A stretch of 64,000 nt of DNA from Parelaphostrongylus tenuis (GCA_019055375.1 JAHQIW010005992.1:1-64000); one strand, 5' to 3'; counted from the first letter of the stretch, positions 10,760 to 21,559 are shown. Made by a program: numbers and translations. Notes: generated by a model not told the origin, from the letters alone.

Positions 10760-11800
10760 TGTGGAAATAATAATTGTAATAAATGAGAAATTAGAACATC
10801 CCCAGCTATATCTCGCCTGTTCATTTGTGCATTTTTTCGTGATTATTGGCCAGCTACGTCCCATCCGGCACTTGGAATAAATTCAGAGATGTAAGCAGTG
10901 TATATAGCCCAGTTATGATTCTGACATTTTTATCTATGGTTTTTTTTTCAGCTCATTTTGGCAAAATTTGATGTATGGTCTACCAAGGTTTAAATTTATT
11001 GCTCATTTAAAACTATGTGATTAGCACGCAGGCTCATCGATGTACTATTTCACTTTCCTCTCTCTTACCTCGATTACTTCATTGTAAGTGCTGAGAGATG
11101 ACTGAGTAGTATCAATTGGTAAAATGTCAATTGCTCGTCGTCCTCACTATTGCTTTTGTCTAAGAATTTGATGGACCGACTTCTGAGTAACATTGTATTT
11201 ATAGAAAAATAACTTTATATCTACGCTTTGCTTTTGACGAGCAGATACAAGGCAAAAAGCCTGTGAACACGTGATTCGTTCACCATATCAAAATTTGACC
11301 GACATAGACGTAAATTGATTTGGAGATATTGATTTCGTTGAGTCATACATATCACTGAAAATCATATAGGGCTCGAGTAGTCTTTTTTAAAATGCTGTCA
11401 TGTTATAAACTTCTCAATCTTTCTGCCGCTGAAAAAATTTGTGCTCACTGCCAAAAACCGGCAGGTCCGTCATCTTCGAGGGTTAGCGGTCTGCGATAGG
11501 TCGGCCAAGCGAAAATATGCGTAGTCGTGATGGGGCTTGATTGTCGTGTTCCATCATGTTGCAAAGTAATTCCCGATTTATGTAGCGCACTAAAATAATT
11601 CCAGCAATCATTGCTTTATAACAATACCTCGCAGTCGACAATTTTGAGACCTAGCTTAAAAATCCAATCGTGTGAAAGAGTTTCATCAGTACTACATGCC
11701 TTTCTCATCAATGTTCCCTTACAACTAATGAATACGACGCCAAAGATGTATCATTTCCTGTAAAGTGAAAAGATTATTTGATGTTACGGTTTACAATGAT
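10760..11800. other. Intergenic, partly aligned with the 3' flank of the intact gene
   Basis: No gene seen. GCAGGCTCATC, TTTCACTTTCCTCTCTCTTA and CAATTGGTAAAATG near 11030-11130 align with 52728-52790, so the duplicated unit extends past the receptor coding region. 11460-11570 weakly resembles 59080-59200 (GGTCGGCCAAGCGAAAATAT). A Srx exon 7 equivalent was looked for and not found. Confidence 0.4.
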
Positions 11801-11807
11801 TATTTTG

Positions 11808-12010
11808 GTCGATGGTTTACGGCTGGTAAACACGGCATATAGCAATACCTTCCAATCGACTATTTTGTGACCTCTTCTGATACCTAACATACCTCTTTAG
11901 GTACTAGAAGCACTCCGTTAGGCTATATTGTGTTTTTGATTGAGCCTTCAAAATAGTCGAGTGGAAGGCATTGCTATATGCCGTCTTACCAGCCGTGAGT
12001 CATTGACTGA
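11808..12010. mobile_element. Family I MITE-like element with about 55-bp inverted ends
   Basis: Left TTTACGGCTGGTAAACACGG, CATATAGCAATACCTTCCA, TCGACTATTTTG. Right CAAAATAGTCGAGTGG, AAGGCATTGCTATATG, CCGTCTTACCAGCCGTGA. About 80 bp lies between. Similar single ends are at 11625-11660 and 58563-58600. Confidence 0.7.
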
Positions 12011-12424
12011 AAATCACTTAGATCGCGCCAATAAGTGATCCTTTTCCTTGACGTGGAAAGATGCATGTTCAGCGCCGATATCCTCACTCGTAAAGACACA
12101 TCTGACATAAAGGCATGGGGTACTGATGATTCGTGTGAGAATGCCGAAACGCATTTTTCCATTCGAGATGCCGTATCAGATCGTTTAAATTACTTAAAAT
12201 ATTCTATTCTACTATAGTGAATCACTGGTTTGCTTTGTCATTGCATTGTGAGACGTAATGAAGTAATTAATTCGTCGGGTTCGATAATCCTACTTTGTCT
12301 CACTAACATAAGTTCTACCTAGCTACAAACGTGTCGCAGGCTGATTCACAACTAATCTAACTAATTTTCAATCTTTTTTCTCGGGAGTAAGTATGTTTTC
12401 CACTGAAATCTCATTGATTTTCTT

Positions 12425-12790
12425 GACTAAGTGATCTGAGCAATTGCACTTTGTTGTGCGACGTGGATAACAAACCCTATAGTAATATTACGACCCGTGT
12501 ACAAAACAAATTCTCGCAGGTGATTCTCTTCATCAATCTGTGACCGAGGCGGTATTTCACTACTTTTCTTAGAGCTCTTCTTTCTGATAGTCATCATATG
12601 CTGCTTTACTACAATCATTACTTCTTTCCTCATTCTTACTCTTGCGTATTTTGGTTACACCTATGTCGTGAAAAAGGAACAAAAACATTAGTGAACTTAG
12701 AAGAATAATTATGAGTATAAGTGCCGTCAACTGACTCACCTGGTGGTACTCCACTTAATTTTCTCCTATATTCTAGTGCATCGCGTAATG
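12425..12790 (-). other. Unidentified module F (copy 1)
   Basis: On the - strand: GCACTAGAATATAGGAG, then a GTGAGT...TAG spacer, then AAGAATGAGGAAAGAAGTAA and GATGAAGAGAATCACCTGCG, then TTTGTTTTGTACACGG. Four copies are in the window. This one has the longest frames: a hydrophobic LILIIILLSSLMFLFLF stretch (which may be intronic) and a Lys-rich tail. I do not recognise a family. Its link to each receptor unit suggests a co-duplicated gene remnant or UTR rather than a free transposon. Confidence 0.4.
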
Positions 12791-13257
12791 TACTTTAAAG
12801 GCGGCCGATATGATATGAAAGTTTTGTCAGTTTCGATATTAGTATTTCTCAAGAGTGCCCCATATTCATCTGTCTGAATCATTTGACTCTTACGAAATCG
12901 GCTATGAAGTTATGTGTTACATTAAGAAGTTTAGTGTTGTGACTGAACATAAATAGATGACAGTAGACGTTTGTCTTACCACCGAAAATTCGAAAAATGC
13001 AGAAAATATGTGAATCTACTCAATCAGTTGCACCGACGCGTACTTTCCATTGCTGACTAGCTAGAAATTTGAACTCTACCATAACGATTTTTTGCGAATA
13101 AAAGCTGGATCCTAACTGGAAAGCGATGTATGAAAAAAATTTTTATTCAAGCTTTGAGGAGTACCACAGAATAAGATAGGATCCCATCTTAAGAAGTTAA
13201 TTCGCTAAATGGATTTAGTAGAAATTCATGCAGCAATTTAAAAAAGGCTTCAATCTA

Positions 13258-14075
13258 ACTTGACTCAAATAGTCAATTTACTTCGTTCAAAACCTCGTGT
13301 TAGGTCACCTATAAAAAGGTGCCATATTCGCTTGCTACTCATACACGTATGGCGCCTAGGGGAAAATGCTAGTGCAGCGGCGCACATTATTAATGGAGTT
13401 TGTGGTGATCATATCGCTACAGAAAGGTTATATAGTTCGCGAAGTCTAAAGCTGGAGAGAGCAGTCTGAAGGATTGGTCGCGCACAAGCCATCTACAGAA
13501 TGTATCAACATATCAATGCATCAACACGTCATGGTGTCCCTGACATGGTCGAAGAGAATCCCTCAGTGACATGTCGAATGCTAGCCGCAGAGTTCGAAAG
13601 CTTCAAGACTATCGCGAATATTCTGCGTGAAGTAAGGTCTGAAAGAAGTCAAAATTTGCGCTAAATGAGTTGACCGAAACCCAGAAGGAGAAGCGTGTTG
13701 GACTTGCTTATAGTCCCACGGTCAATAAGCTCTCAAGCCCGACTTTCTGAACGACATCATCACTTAACAAAAATTGGGTGGCCTTCAGCAACACTATATT
13801 TTGAGAATACTTTGACTATTAGTTATGCCTTTTTCTCGGAACAAAGGATTGCAAAAATCATATCAAAGATTAAAGCACACGACTGATGGAGCTTCCTCTG
13901 GACAGATCGAGCGCGACTGATCCTCCAGGCTGTTTTTTTCCAGCTATGGGCTTCGCAAACCACTTCCCAGTCACCATTTCTGCAACGTATCATCGCTTCA
14001 GCCTCTATTAATCGTGCCCGCCACTTCACTCGCATTCCCCTTTGCCATTCGTGTATGAGTAGCAAGCGAAATTGT
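13258..14075. pseudogene. Inverted mariner-like transposase fragments
   Basis: On +, 13340-13700: GENASAAAHIINGVCGDHIA (first HTH of mariner), MVEENPSVTCRMLAAEF (second HTH), then NELTETQKEKRVGLAYS (the HELTxxQxxxR block), with stops and shifts between them. On -, 14070-13880 repeats the first HTH (LLIHEWQRG in one frame, GNASEVAGTINRG in the next) and the GRAQ-like SRARS segment. The two pieces face each other. No catalytic block is left. Confidence 0.65.
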
Positions 14076-14079
14076 TTTC

Positions 14080-14655
14080 AGGACAGATCCATTTCAAATC
14101 AAAATAGACAAGTTGTATACCACAATGTTTTTAAGAAAAGGTCTATATGAACGGTGCCAAAAACACGAATTTTGCTGCGGAAATCACATTAAAAAACTAA
14201 AATGGTACAAACTACATACACATCCTTCTTTTCAAGATGTTTTGAATGGTAATCCTCCGTTGGTAATGATTTATTCTCTTCGCGTAAGCTATGCAGAATA
14301 GTCGATGCCATTAGAGCAGCACAATAGCCTCAGCCTGTAATTAGCTTCACAGATGTCGAAGACGTCGCAGCGATAATCAACGAAATCATATTCATCATCT
14401 TTGTAGTATCAAACCCAAAGTTCAGCTCCTCTAATCCTCGCTATGAATAATAAAAAGTATCTCACAAACTATCCTTTCTTTGGAATGACACTTGACAAAG
14501 CTGAAATTCTTAACTGAATTTTAATGGCTAACGTTTTGTCGACATCGCCCTTATTAGAATCTTCTCATCTTTTGATGGAAGAGGTTGCCTGTATCTCGTA
14601 ACACAGTGTGAAAAAAAGCTGACTCCGGTCAAGGTAAGAGCACCAATCTTGTGCT
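14080..14655. other. No recognisable feature
   Basis: AT-rich sequence with only short chance frames. No match to the window's repeat families was noticed. Confidence 0.3.
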
Positions 14656-14659
14656 AATG

Positions 14660-15335
14660 AGAATATGACATGTTTTGAGCCGTTAAGGTCCAAGTGCTAG
14701 CTAGGCGCCTGTTTCGTCCTACCTGGATTCCTCAGTAGCACAGTTCCTCGATTCAGCTGTTCTCTTAAGGCTGTACTTCTCTATGAAAGAATCGACGCCG
14801 AGTAACAAATTACCTCAAGTTAGATGACGGTATCTCCTGGCATTGCAGAGACCAAAAATCGAGCTAAGTTGTGTTCAACTCGGCTGTCAGCTCAGTTATT
14901 TTTGAGCCATGCATGAAATCTGTTAAATAACAGTCATAGAGTGCAAGATACGTGTTTCGGTCTTTCAGCCTCATCAGTTGCACGGTGCCTTATAATTCAG
15001 TCAGTTCCGCAGAGAGATGTCCCCTATCTAAAGAAACCGATGCTGTAATACTTACACGCGCTGCCAAGTGATAAAATAACAGAGCGGGCAGTGTTGCACG
15101 CTTGATTACACGTGGCTGGTAAACGTGCAATAATATATTTGTCACAGTGCTCGTTCGGTAATTTTATCATTTGACTGTGCGTGTAAGTATTAAGGAGTCG
15201 GTTTCTTAAAAATGGGGATAACTCCGAGCGCATTTGACTCAGCCGTAAGGCACCATGGAATTGACAGGACTGAAAGGTCGAAACACGTGTCCTGCACTGC
15301 ATAACTGTCATTAAACAAAGCTGATCAATTAACTT
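14660..15335. mobile_element. Two adjacent family D-type elements
   Basis: 14660-14900 has the variant head GTGCTAGCTAGGCGCCTGTT and TCCTCAGTAGCACAGTTCC, like 25455-25620, ending TTTTTGAGCCATGCATG. 14928-15335 is a classic D: GCAAGATACGTGTTTCGG, TCAGTTGCACGGTGCCTTA, inverted as AAGGCACCATGGAATTGACA, GGTCGAAACACGTGTCCTGC. An inner pair ACTTACACGCGC / GCGTGTAAGT extends the fold. Confidence 0.65.
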
Positions 15336-15379
15336 ACCACGCTTATTGACTTTTGAGCGAAGTCCCAAGAAACACTGGC

Positions 15380-16160
15380 AATGAAAGGACTGAGTATATA
15401 TGAATGGTCAAGAGACGAACTAAAAATAGGATGCTGACTCTAATTTTCTACAATAATAACACCAATTTTATTTTCCTCAGTAAGATTATGGTCCATGGCA
15501 GCTTCAGCCTATGAGAATTGGAGCAATCTATTTGCACCATATCCTACCTACATGTCTGTTCACTTTTTGAGTTTTGTGCGCAGAGCACACTTTTGTTACT
15601 TACGAGTTCTTATTTAATTTTTGTACATTCACTTTGCTTCAATGTATTTAGAAACGATATCCTTTAAAGTCTTGGTATGCCACTTGCCAATAGTTCCCGC
15701 AGACTGTTTCGTTAGAGCTATTATGGTCTCTTGTAAAAGATCGTCAGAAATGTTCCTTGCTTTTTGGAGGCAAATATTTGTGTCGCTTCTCTTCAAAGTA
15801 TGCCCTGCTCCTTGGTTAAGTGGCGTTCTAGTTTGTCACGCTTTTGATACTTTTACTGATTTCATTACTGCACGAAAATGTTTAACCTTGTAAGGCAAAA
15901 GTTGTCAAGAATTAACTTCGTTCATTATGAAGGATGTGCTCTTTGCTTTTCAAAGCTTTCGATGACACAGTTGAGATCCCGGCTCGCACGATACGTAAGC
16001 TGCAAACGACTCTCCTTATTTGCCTGAAGCATTTTTTCCTTCTTCAAAAATTATGGTTTTGCAGTACTTTGATGCTCTACGTTTTCCTTTCATAAAATAT
16101 GTTTTTTTGCATAAATTCAAATATTCGACTTTCTATAAACCTCGGCATAATTAATTGATA
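15380..16160. other. Unassigned; one open stretch on the - strand
   Basis: Between about 15,840 and 15,628 on - an uninterrupted frame without a good start reads in part KARNISDDLLQETIIALTKQ, then GTIGKWHTKTLKDIVSKY, ending AAAG-TGA. It has no match I recognise and no clear splice sites. It might be an old transposon piece next to the Penelope-like element. Confidence 0.25.
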
Positions 16161-16183
16161 TATGAACATCGAGAAAACTTATC

Positions 16184-16265
16184 TTGATTAGCTGACGCGA
16201 GTTGGTAAATTACTCGTAGTAATTCGGCTGACGTTTCGGCTACCCGCCTTCTTCAGAGCCGATTC
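16184..16265 (-). ncRNA. Hammerhead-ribozyme-like motif at the Penelope-like end (- copy)
   Basis: Reading -: GGCT, core CTGAAGA (16250-16256), stem II GGC-GGGTA-GCC, then GAAA (16234-16237) with CG pairing to CG of CGTC (16194-16197), then AGCTAATC pairing imperfectly with the 5' flank. Known: Penelope-like terminal repeats carry hammerhead motifs. The order CUGANGA, stem II, GAAA, NUH fits. Activity cannot be judged. Confidence 0.5.
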
Positions 16266-16384
16266 GCAGGATCTTGTTTATATGCTGCCTAGGTCATGTT
16301 AAGAGATCAAATGAAGGAAAGGCGCGAGATCTTGTGTGATGGTGAAACATTCGTTCCTCCGGTTCATTTCGAGGTTTCTGTAGC

Positions 16385-16760
16385 TTATCCAAAATGCCTC
16401 AAAAGTTTTGAGCGTGGATGTTTTGATTCCTGTGTTAGGATTGTGACAGTCACATCAGAATCCTTGTTACTGTGTTTTTGTGTCCTATGTAAACCTAAAG
16501 GTTTCGTTTCATCTAATTTAGATTTGCTATCTAGATGTTCTACTATGCGCATGAAGAGTGGTCTACCCGTTTCGCCCAAATGATCTTCCTCGCATGTCTT
16601 ACATGTTACCAAATAATTTGTGCCCGATCTCATACAGTACCCCTCTTTTCCGTTAGGGCAGATTATGCAGACTTTGGTGTTGCACAATCGAGCGTATAGT
16701 CTTGCGGATCAGCTGATGGCGTACGTAGGAGGTGGGATTTAAATAACTACCACGGAATTT
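16385..16760 (-). pseudogene. GIY-YIG endonuclease domain of the Penelope-like element (- copy)
   Basis: CNTKVCIICPNGKEGYCM, then SGTNYLVTCKTCEEDHLGET, then GRPLFMRIVEHLD and HRTQKH. This is the Cys-rich linker followed by GIY-YIG (here NYLV...DHLG) and the GETGRPLxxRxxEH helix. The second motif is degraded (DHLG for EYIG). Confidence 0.75.
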
Positions 16761-16782
16761 TCGAGACCGCATCTTCGAAGTC

Positions 16783-17097
16783 TTGAAAGGGCAGTCAGAG
16801 CATATAAAATTTACGCGAGAAAGTCCAAACGGGAGCAGGCTTCCATTATCAAACATCCAAGTAATTTTGGATAGTAGTCATAGTACAAAATGGTTTGGAA
16901 AACCAAATAATAGAAACATTTTGGTTGGTCATCTTTCCTCTTATCCTTCACAAATGGAAAAATCGCTAAATGAAAACATGTTTCAAACGGCTAAAAATGT
17001 GTGCACAGGAGAAGAGGAAAGGAACGATTCGTTAAACTTGGCGCGAAAAATTGCCATTTCCAAAGGCTGCAAAAGTTGTGCCATCGCGAAAATTTAA
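16783..17097 (+). pseudogene. RT C-terminal (thumb) region of the Penelope-like element (+ copy)
   Basis: HIKFTRESPNGSRLPLSNIQ, then TKWFGKPNNRNILVGHLSSY, then MFQTAKNVCTGEEER. The layout IKFTxE...LPFLNxQ...TKWYRKPxNKN...SxHP is that of Penelope-type RT after the catalytic core. The YxDD core itself is not present, so the copy is 5'-truncated. Confidence 0.72.
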
Positions 17098-17219
17098 AAA
17101 GTGGCATTAGGTCTTAAAAGAACAATACTCCACACTTGAACAGAATTCCCTTCAAACTGCTATTTATAATAAGCGAAATCAGCAGTGCGGTTAAAGAGTG
17201 CCTAGAAAGATGCGGTTCT

Positions 17220-17700
17220 GGAAATTCCATGGTAGTTATTTAAATTCCACCTCCCACCCTACGCTATCAAGTGATCCAGAATAGACTATACGCTCGATTG
17301 TGTAACACCAAAAACTGTATATTCTGCCTCAACGAAAAGGAGAGGTATTGTATGAGATCGGGGACAATTTATTTGGTATCATGTAAGACATGCGGGGAAG
17401 AATATATAGCCGAAAAGCGTAGACCGTTTTCATCCGCATATAAGAACATCTAGGTAGTAAATCTAAAATACACAAAACCAAGCCTTTAGGCTTACATAGG
17501 GCACAAAACATAATAACAAAGAATTCCATGTAACTGTCACAATCCTAGCGCAGGAATCAAACACATCCACGCGCAAAGCTCTTGAGGCATTTTGGATAAG
17601 CTCCAAAAACTCCGAAATATACCGGAAGGTCGAATGCGTCACCATCACACGAGATCCCGCTCACTTTCTTCGTTTTATCTTTTTACCTGACCTAGGCAGC
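17220..17700 (+). pseudogene. GIY-YIG endonuclease domain of the Penelope-like element (+ copy)
   Basis: RLYARLCNTKNCIFCLNEKE, then YLVSCKTCGEEYIAEKRRPF, then after a frame break PLGLHRAQNI- and AKLLRHFG-like sequence. It pairs with 16385-16760. ETGRP has become EKRRP. Confidence 0.72.
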
Positions 17701-17747
17701 ATATAACTGAGATCCTTCGAATCATTCAAATAGACTAATACTGCATG

Positions 17748-17830
17748 CGCCCAAGATCTGGAGAAGGCGAGTCGCTGAAACGTCACCGCATTACTACGAC
17801 AACTATACCAACCTCGCGTCAGTTAATCAA
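17748..17830 (+). ncRNA. Hammerhead-ribozyme-like motif at the Penelope-like end (+ copy)
   Basis: Same layout as the - copy: CTGGAGA (17758-17764), stem II GGCG/CGCT, GAAA (17777-17780), then CGTC at 17817-17820 followed by AGTTAATC. The core A changed to G in CTGGAGA should kill cleavage, so this is a decayed copy. Confidence 0.4.
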
Positions 17831-18063
17831 GATAAGTTTTCTCGATTTTCATGCTTTTTGCATATATAACTCTTATATCTGAAGAAAGGAATGAAAATTG
17901 GATCACGGTGATTACTTCGTTAGGAACGGCACTGTATACTACATACGATGTCAGTTCATTGATAAACATTTTCAATTGCTCAATACTGGTGCAATCCAGA
18001 AGTTTGGCCTTCTATGAGTCTAGAGACAGTGTTTTTCTATTGTTCTCTAGGTAATACATTTTT

Positions 18064-18345
18064 GATGTAGAGTGATGTGCAAAACTTTGGCGTAAGGCGA
18101 GACTCAAACCCACATCTCCCCTGTCCGGGAGCGCTGCCCTAACTCGTTGCATTACCAACGCCCGCTTTGCTCACCACTCTTCTACGCCGCAACGCATCTA
18201 TCTGTCAGCAACCAGCCGTCAAGGCTTGTCCTAGGCAGTCGCTTATCGACATTGGACTCAGTCACGCTGGCACATATGGGGTATCAGATTGTCAAATAGG
18301 GTTCCTTTTTATTTACCCTCTTCTAGCGGTTTTATGATGTTACAA
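18064..18345 (-). mobile_element. Family E unit, diverged
   Basis: The reverse complement has CATCATAAAACCGCTAG, GTGACTGAGTCCAATGTCG, GGCTGGTTGCTGACAGATAG, then the tRNA-like domain (GCGTTGG to CTTACGC), then AAGTTTTGCACATCACTCTA. Only one inverted end is kept. Confidence 0.65.
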
Positions 18346-18700
18346 AGACTTTCTCAAAGGCCAAAGCTAGTTCCAGGACCAATGAGATTTGAGCCATCAA
18401 ATAAGTGCTGGCAATTCAGTGAAAGCTTATGCATAGGCGTTAGCCGTGCACAAAAATCGCGTTTGGGAAGCGTAGTTCTATCTTGGGTTCTAAATCGCAT
18501 TAGGAAGGTTTTTTCAGAAATGAACATTGTTTTGAAACCATCGCTTCTTGAAGTGACAAATGATTACCACAGCACCCAAAGAAGCTTTGTCCGCTGTAAA
18601 AACGAAGCAATTACTACTACGTGCAAAACGCACTTTTATTAGCATTTTAGTGCGTCATTTAATTCTTTATCACAGTCCTTTTTTCAGTGTACGGATCCCA
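18345..18700. other. No recognisable gene
   Basis: Contains a long chance frame on +, with no family motif and no splice support. Confidence 0.25.
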
Positions 18701-18711
18701 GTACTTCGAGC

Positions 18712-18905
18712 ATTAAGTTCGTTTTTCGTCTTCTCCTTGAATAGCGTATAATATTGGTTGAACGAATCTACTTGCAGGATAGCCTAGCTGTGGTGTTCCA
18801 TAGGACGTTGTTGTTGACTGCCAGAGAGAAGTAGGGGATGGAGCTCAGCTCCACGCGCGCCGTGACCAATGTCATAACCACTCGGCCACGGCTCTCCCGT
18901 AATAC
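18712..18905 (-). mobile_element. SINE-A copy
   Basis: The reverse complement has GCCGTGGCCGAGTGGTTATG (near-perfect A box), the CGCGCGTGGAGC arm, AGTCAACAACAACGTCC, and tail GGAGAAGACGAAAAACGAAC. It aligns throughout with 9185-9392 and 61800-62010. Confidence 0.75.
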
Positions 18906-19019
18906 ATACTGCACGCTTCAAAGGCAGGGTATAATCTTTTTTTAGATGCTATACCACACCAATAAACAGTTAGTGATGTGCTGATGGATACCTCATGCAT
19001 CGTCGGTAGACCACGCTCT

Positions 19020-19215
19020 CGGCTTTCTAGGACTTGCGCGGCATATTTTTGATGAAAACTGCTCGACAACAAGCAGACAATCAATTTCGGCTTTTAGGGG
19101 AAACAACTCCGAAAGTTGGATCCATTAGTGCGGCAGAAACGTGCGAAACGACTCATTGTCGCCTTTCTCCAGGATATCGCTAGACGTCTTCACATTGCAG
19201 AGTCGACTCACCACA
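19020..19215 (+). pseudogene. Transposase-like remnant (family J)
   Basis: AACTGCTCGACAACAAGCAG and CGAAACGACTCATTG match the - strand of 29520-29670, where the sequence runs on into a mariner-type C-terminus. A frame here reads RAKRLIVAFLQDIARRLHIA. Too short to classify further. Confidence 0.4.
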
Positions 19216-19714
19216 TTTTCAAGAAACAGGCCTAGGCAACGTACCTTATAAACAGTAGGGTTTAAATTTGCTCTATCACATTATAATCTCTTCATCGCTC
19301 TCGTGCAATATCTGCGAGAAGAAATTTGAAAGAATTCAGTCAGCTCAAAAGTGGTCTCACCGATTTCTTTGGTCACCAGCCTTATTCTTTCAAACGGAAG
19401 TCCTCTAATCTTTACCAAGCTAATGGTTGCCTAGTATTGATCATGACGGTTATTATATTGTCAGTCGAAGCATACTTTAAATAAACAACAAGTAAATTTA
19501 CAAATGTGTAGAACTGTGAGAGAAATCTTGGGACAATCCTATATATAAAGTTCCCATTTTTTGAACTATCTGAATTAGGAGCCGTTAGAGTCTTTAATAA
19601 CTTTTGTCCAACGCCACAGCTTCCCGATGAGCCTTGGTCGCCCAAGGAACTGCAGAGCACCTGGCTTCTCTGAAAGCTCATAGAGTCCACTAAAATTAGT
19701 GATCCCTTCACATT

Positions 19715-21200
19715 AAATTAGGCATAAGGTAACAGTTTATTGAGTTGCTCGAAAAATAATGAAGAAACTGCAAAGTCGTTGTCCTTGCATCTGTTTCAGA
19801 AAAAGCTTTTGCGATAATGTGCTACTGTGCATCATTGTGCACTTTTTTGCTCAAATGAAATAGAAAATTAATAAGAGTAACAGAAGATTATATCTTTGAA
19901 AAATAAGTATCAAGCTGGATTCTCCAATTGTTAACTTTTACGAGCAACAGTATCAGTTTCGACTTTCAATCAATCCTGTTGCTGACCAGCAATTCCCTTT
20001 TATTCCTTATTAATAATCACAACATGTTGTCAAGAACTTCATTCGGTCCATTAATTCTTGGGCATCACTCAGGAAAGAACGTCATATGTCATGGAGAACT
20101 GCTTATGTTACGTTTGTCACCGTCTTTAAAGTTTTCTTAAAGAATTGTGCTGATCGATACTACTTCATTCATGCGGTATTTCACTCTACTCGGAAGGCTA
20201 TAAGTCTCAATTATTTTGTGCATCCTAGAAAAGGATTTGACATTGAGAATAAGATCGATAAATGAATGCCGTGCGAATTGCATTGTTCTACTCAACGATA
20301 TCACGACATTATACCTGCCCCACCAACGCTGTCACGTTTGAAAAGACTGGCTACGAAGCTCTACGTCATCCGTTATAACCTCAAACTTCTATCATATAGA
20401 TAAGGTTTTTTGAGAATTTTTATAAACATTTGTAAGAGACTTTTTTCAGAAGCGAAGGCGATGAAGAAACTGTAATCAGTAACGTATTCGCATCTGGAAT
20501 TCCGCAACTCTAGGCAACTGGAGTAAATGAATACATTTCGCGTTAGGAAGGATGCGCAGATTCTAATGGCTTCGATTTACAAATTCATACACCGCAAGCA
20601 GGTGTCTAAAACTACCCGGATACACTTTGAAGTTCCTTTTCAGTTCTCGAAGAATTTGGAGAGCAAAACCATATTGCTTCCCTACAGTTGTGATCTGGGA
20701 AATTAATTGCGATGATTAAGACATATGAAGACTATTGAGAATATAAAGGTTAAATTAGGAGTTTTCAGTTTGGTTACAAACAGCTTGGCTAATCTATGCG
20801 TGCGGTGCAATCCTGTGCTGTGGAGCTCGTTTAGTTTCCACTGCTTCTCTCACTGTATCACCAATACGTGATATCTTCTGATCTCCGTATTATGAGTCGT
20901 ACCGACCATATCGTTGTAAGTATTTATAGGCGTTTATATTTCAACGTGTGAGGACTAAGAAGGCTAGGTAGCTGGATATTCCCTAAAAGTAATGTAACTT
21001 CATTGATATTTACTAGCAAACAAAACAGACACTCAAACACGCTAACGTACGAAGTAGTTGTTTACAGTGAAGAGGATCTTGCAACAATACGATAGTGAGC
21101 TACAAAGATAAGCTTTCTCAGTAAGCGTTCCGTTGCTTGAGAAAACATTGGAAATCTCCATAATGCACAGTGAGGTATTATATGTCATTTCAGGTAAGAA
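19715..21200 (+). pseudogene. Srx receptor fragment (intron 1, exon 2, part of intron 2)
   Basis: It aligns with the intact gene from about 43,430 to 45,790 (for example CATCATTGTGCACTTTTTTG, CTACTTCATTCATGCGG in the broken copy, and GTTCCGTTGCTTGAGAAAA). Exon 1 and exons 3-7 are missing. It is bounded on the right by RTE sequence. Confidence 0.7.
20755..20915 (+). pseudogene. Srx exon 2 with two in-frame stops
   Basis: Still exactly 161 nt and followed by GTAAGT. It encodes LVTNSLANLCVRCNPVLWSS and CFSHCITNT, then TGA. A second TGA follows. The acceptor is AAA in place of CAG. Confidence 0.78.
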
Positions 21201-21559
21201 ATTTTATGAATGGAATTCGACAAGCATTTTGTTTCAATTCTTCGGTGTTGTAAATCTTGATGTTCTCAATGAATTTTTTGCACTGGAGTCGATTCTCTAG
21301 CAGTATGCATTGAATCCTGTTATGCAATAATATATTGAAGCCCTTTCCAAAGTCACCTAAAATCGTTGAGGACGGTTTTTCCGCATTTTCGCGAAATTGT
21401 AACTGAGCCGTGAGAGCAATGTAAAAAATCACAGATGGAGCACATGCTCTAACTATCCTGAGTAGCTAGGTGGAACAATTCGTCAAATTGTCTGTATCTT
21501 TAATTATCAAATTTTGCTTACTTATTTGAATACTTGAATGACCTTTTCTCCCTGGTAGT

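Larger units (their letters stand above)
16168..17846. mobile_element. Penelope-like element arranged as two inverted truncated copies
   Basis: Both ends carry the same 34-bp sequence inverted with one mismatch (16168-16201 and 17813-17846; core CGAGAAAACTTATCTTGATT). From about 16775 leftward on - and from 16776 rightward on + the strands hold coding remnants of one element, joined head to head. Known: Penelope-like elements encode an RT plus a C-terminal GIY-YIG endonuclease and often insert with inverted or tandem terminal repeats. Both copies have stops and shifts and are not functional. Confidence 0.75.

Noticed and set aside
16210..16260. The GAAACGTCAG / CTGACGTTTC sequence as a promoter or transcription-factor site
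   Set aside because: It lies in the Penelope-like terminal repeat and is better explained by the hammerhead-like core.
18289..18642. 117-codon frame on +
   Set aside because: It begins inside a family E unit, has no motif and no splice or codon support.
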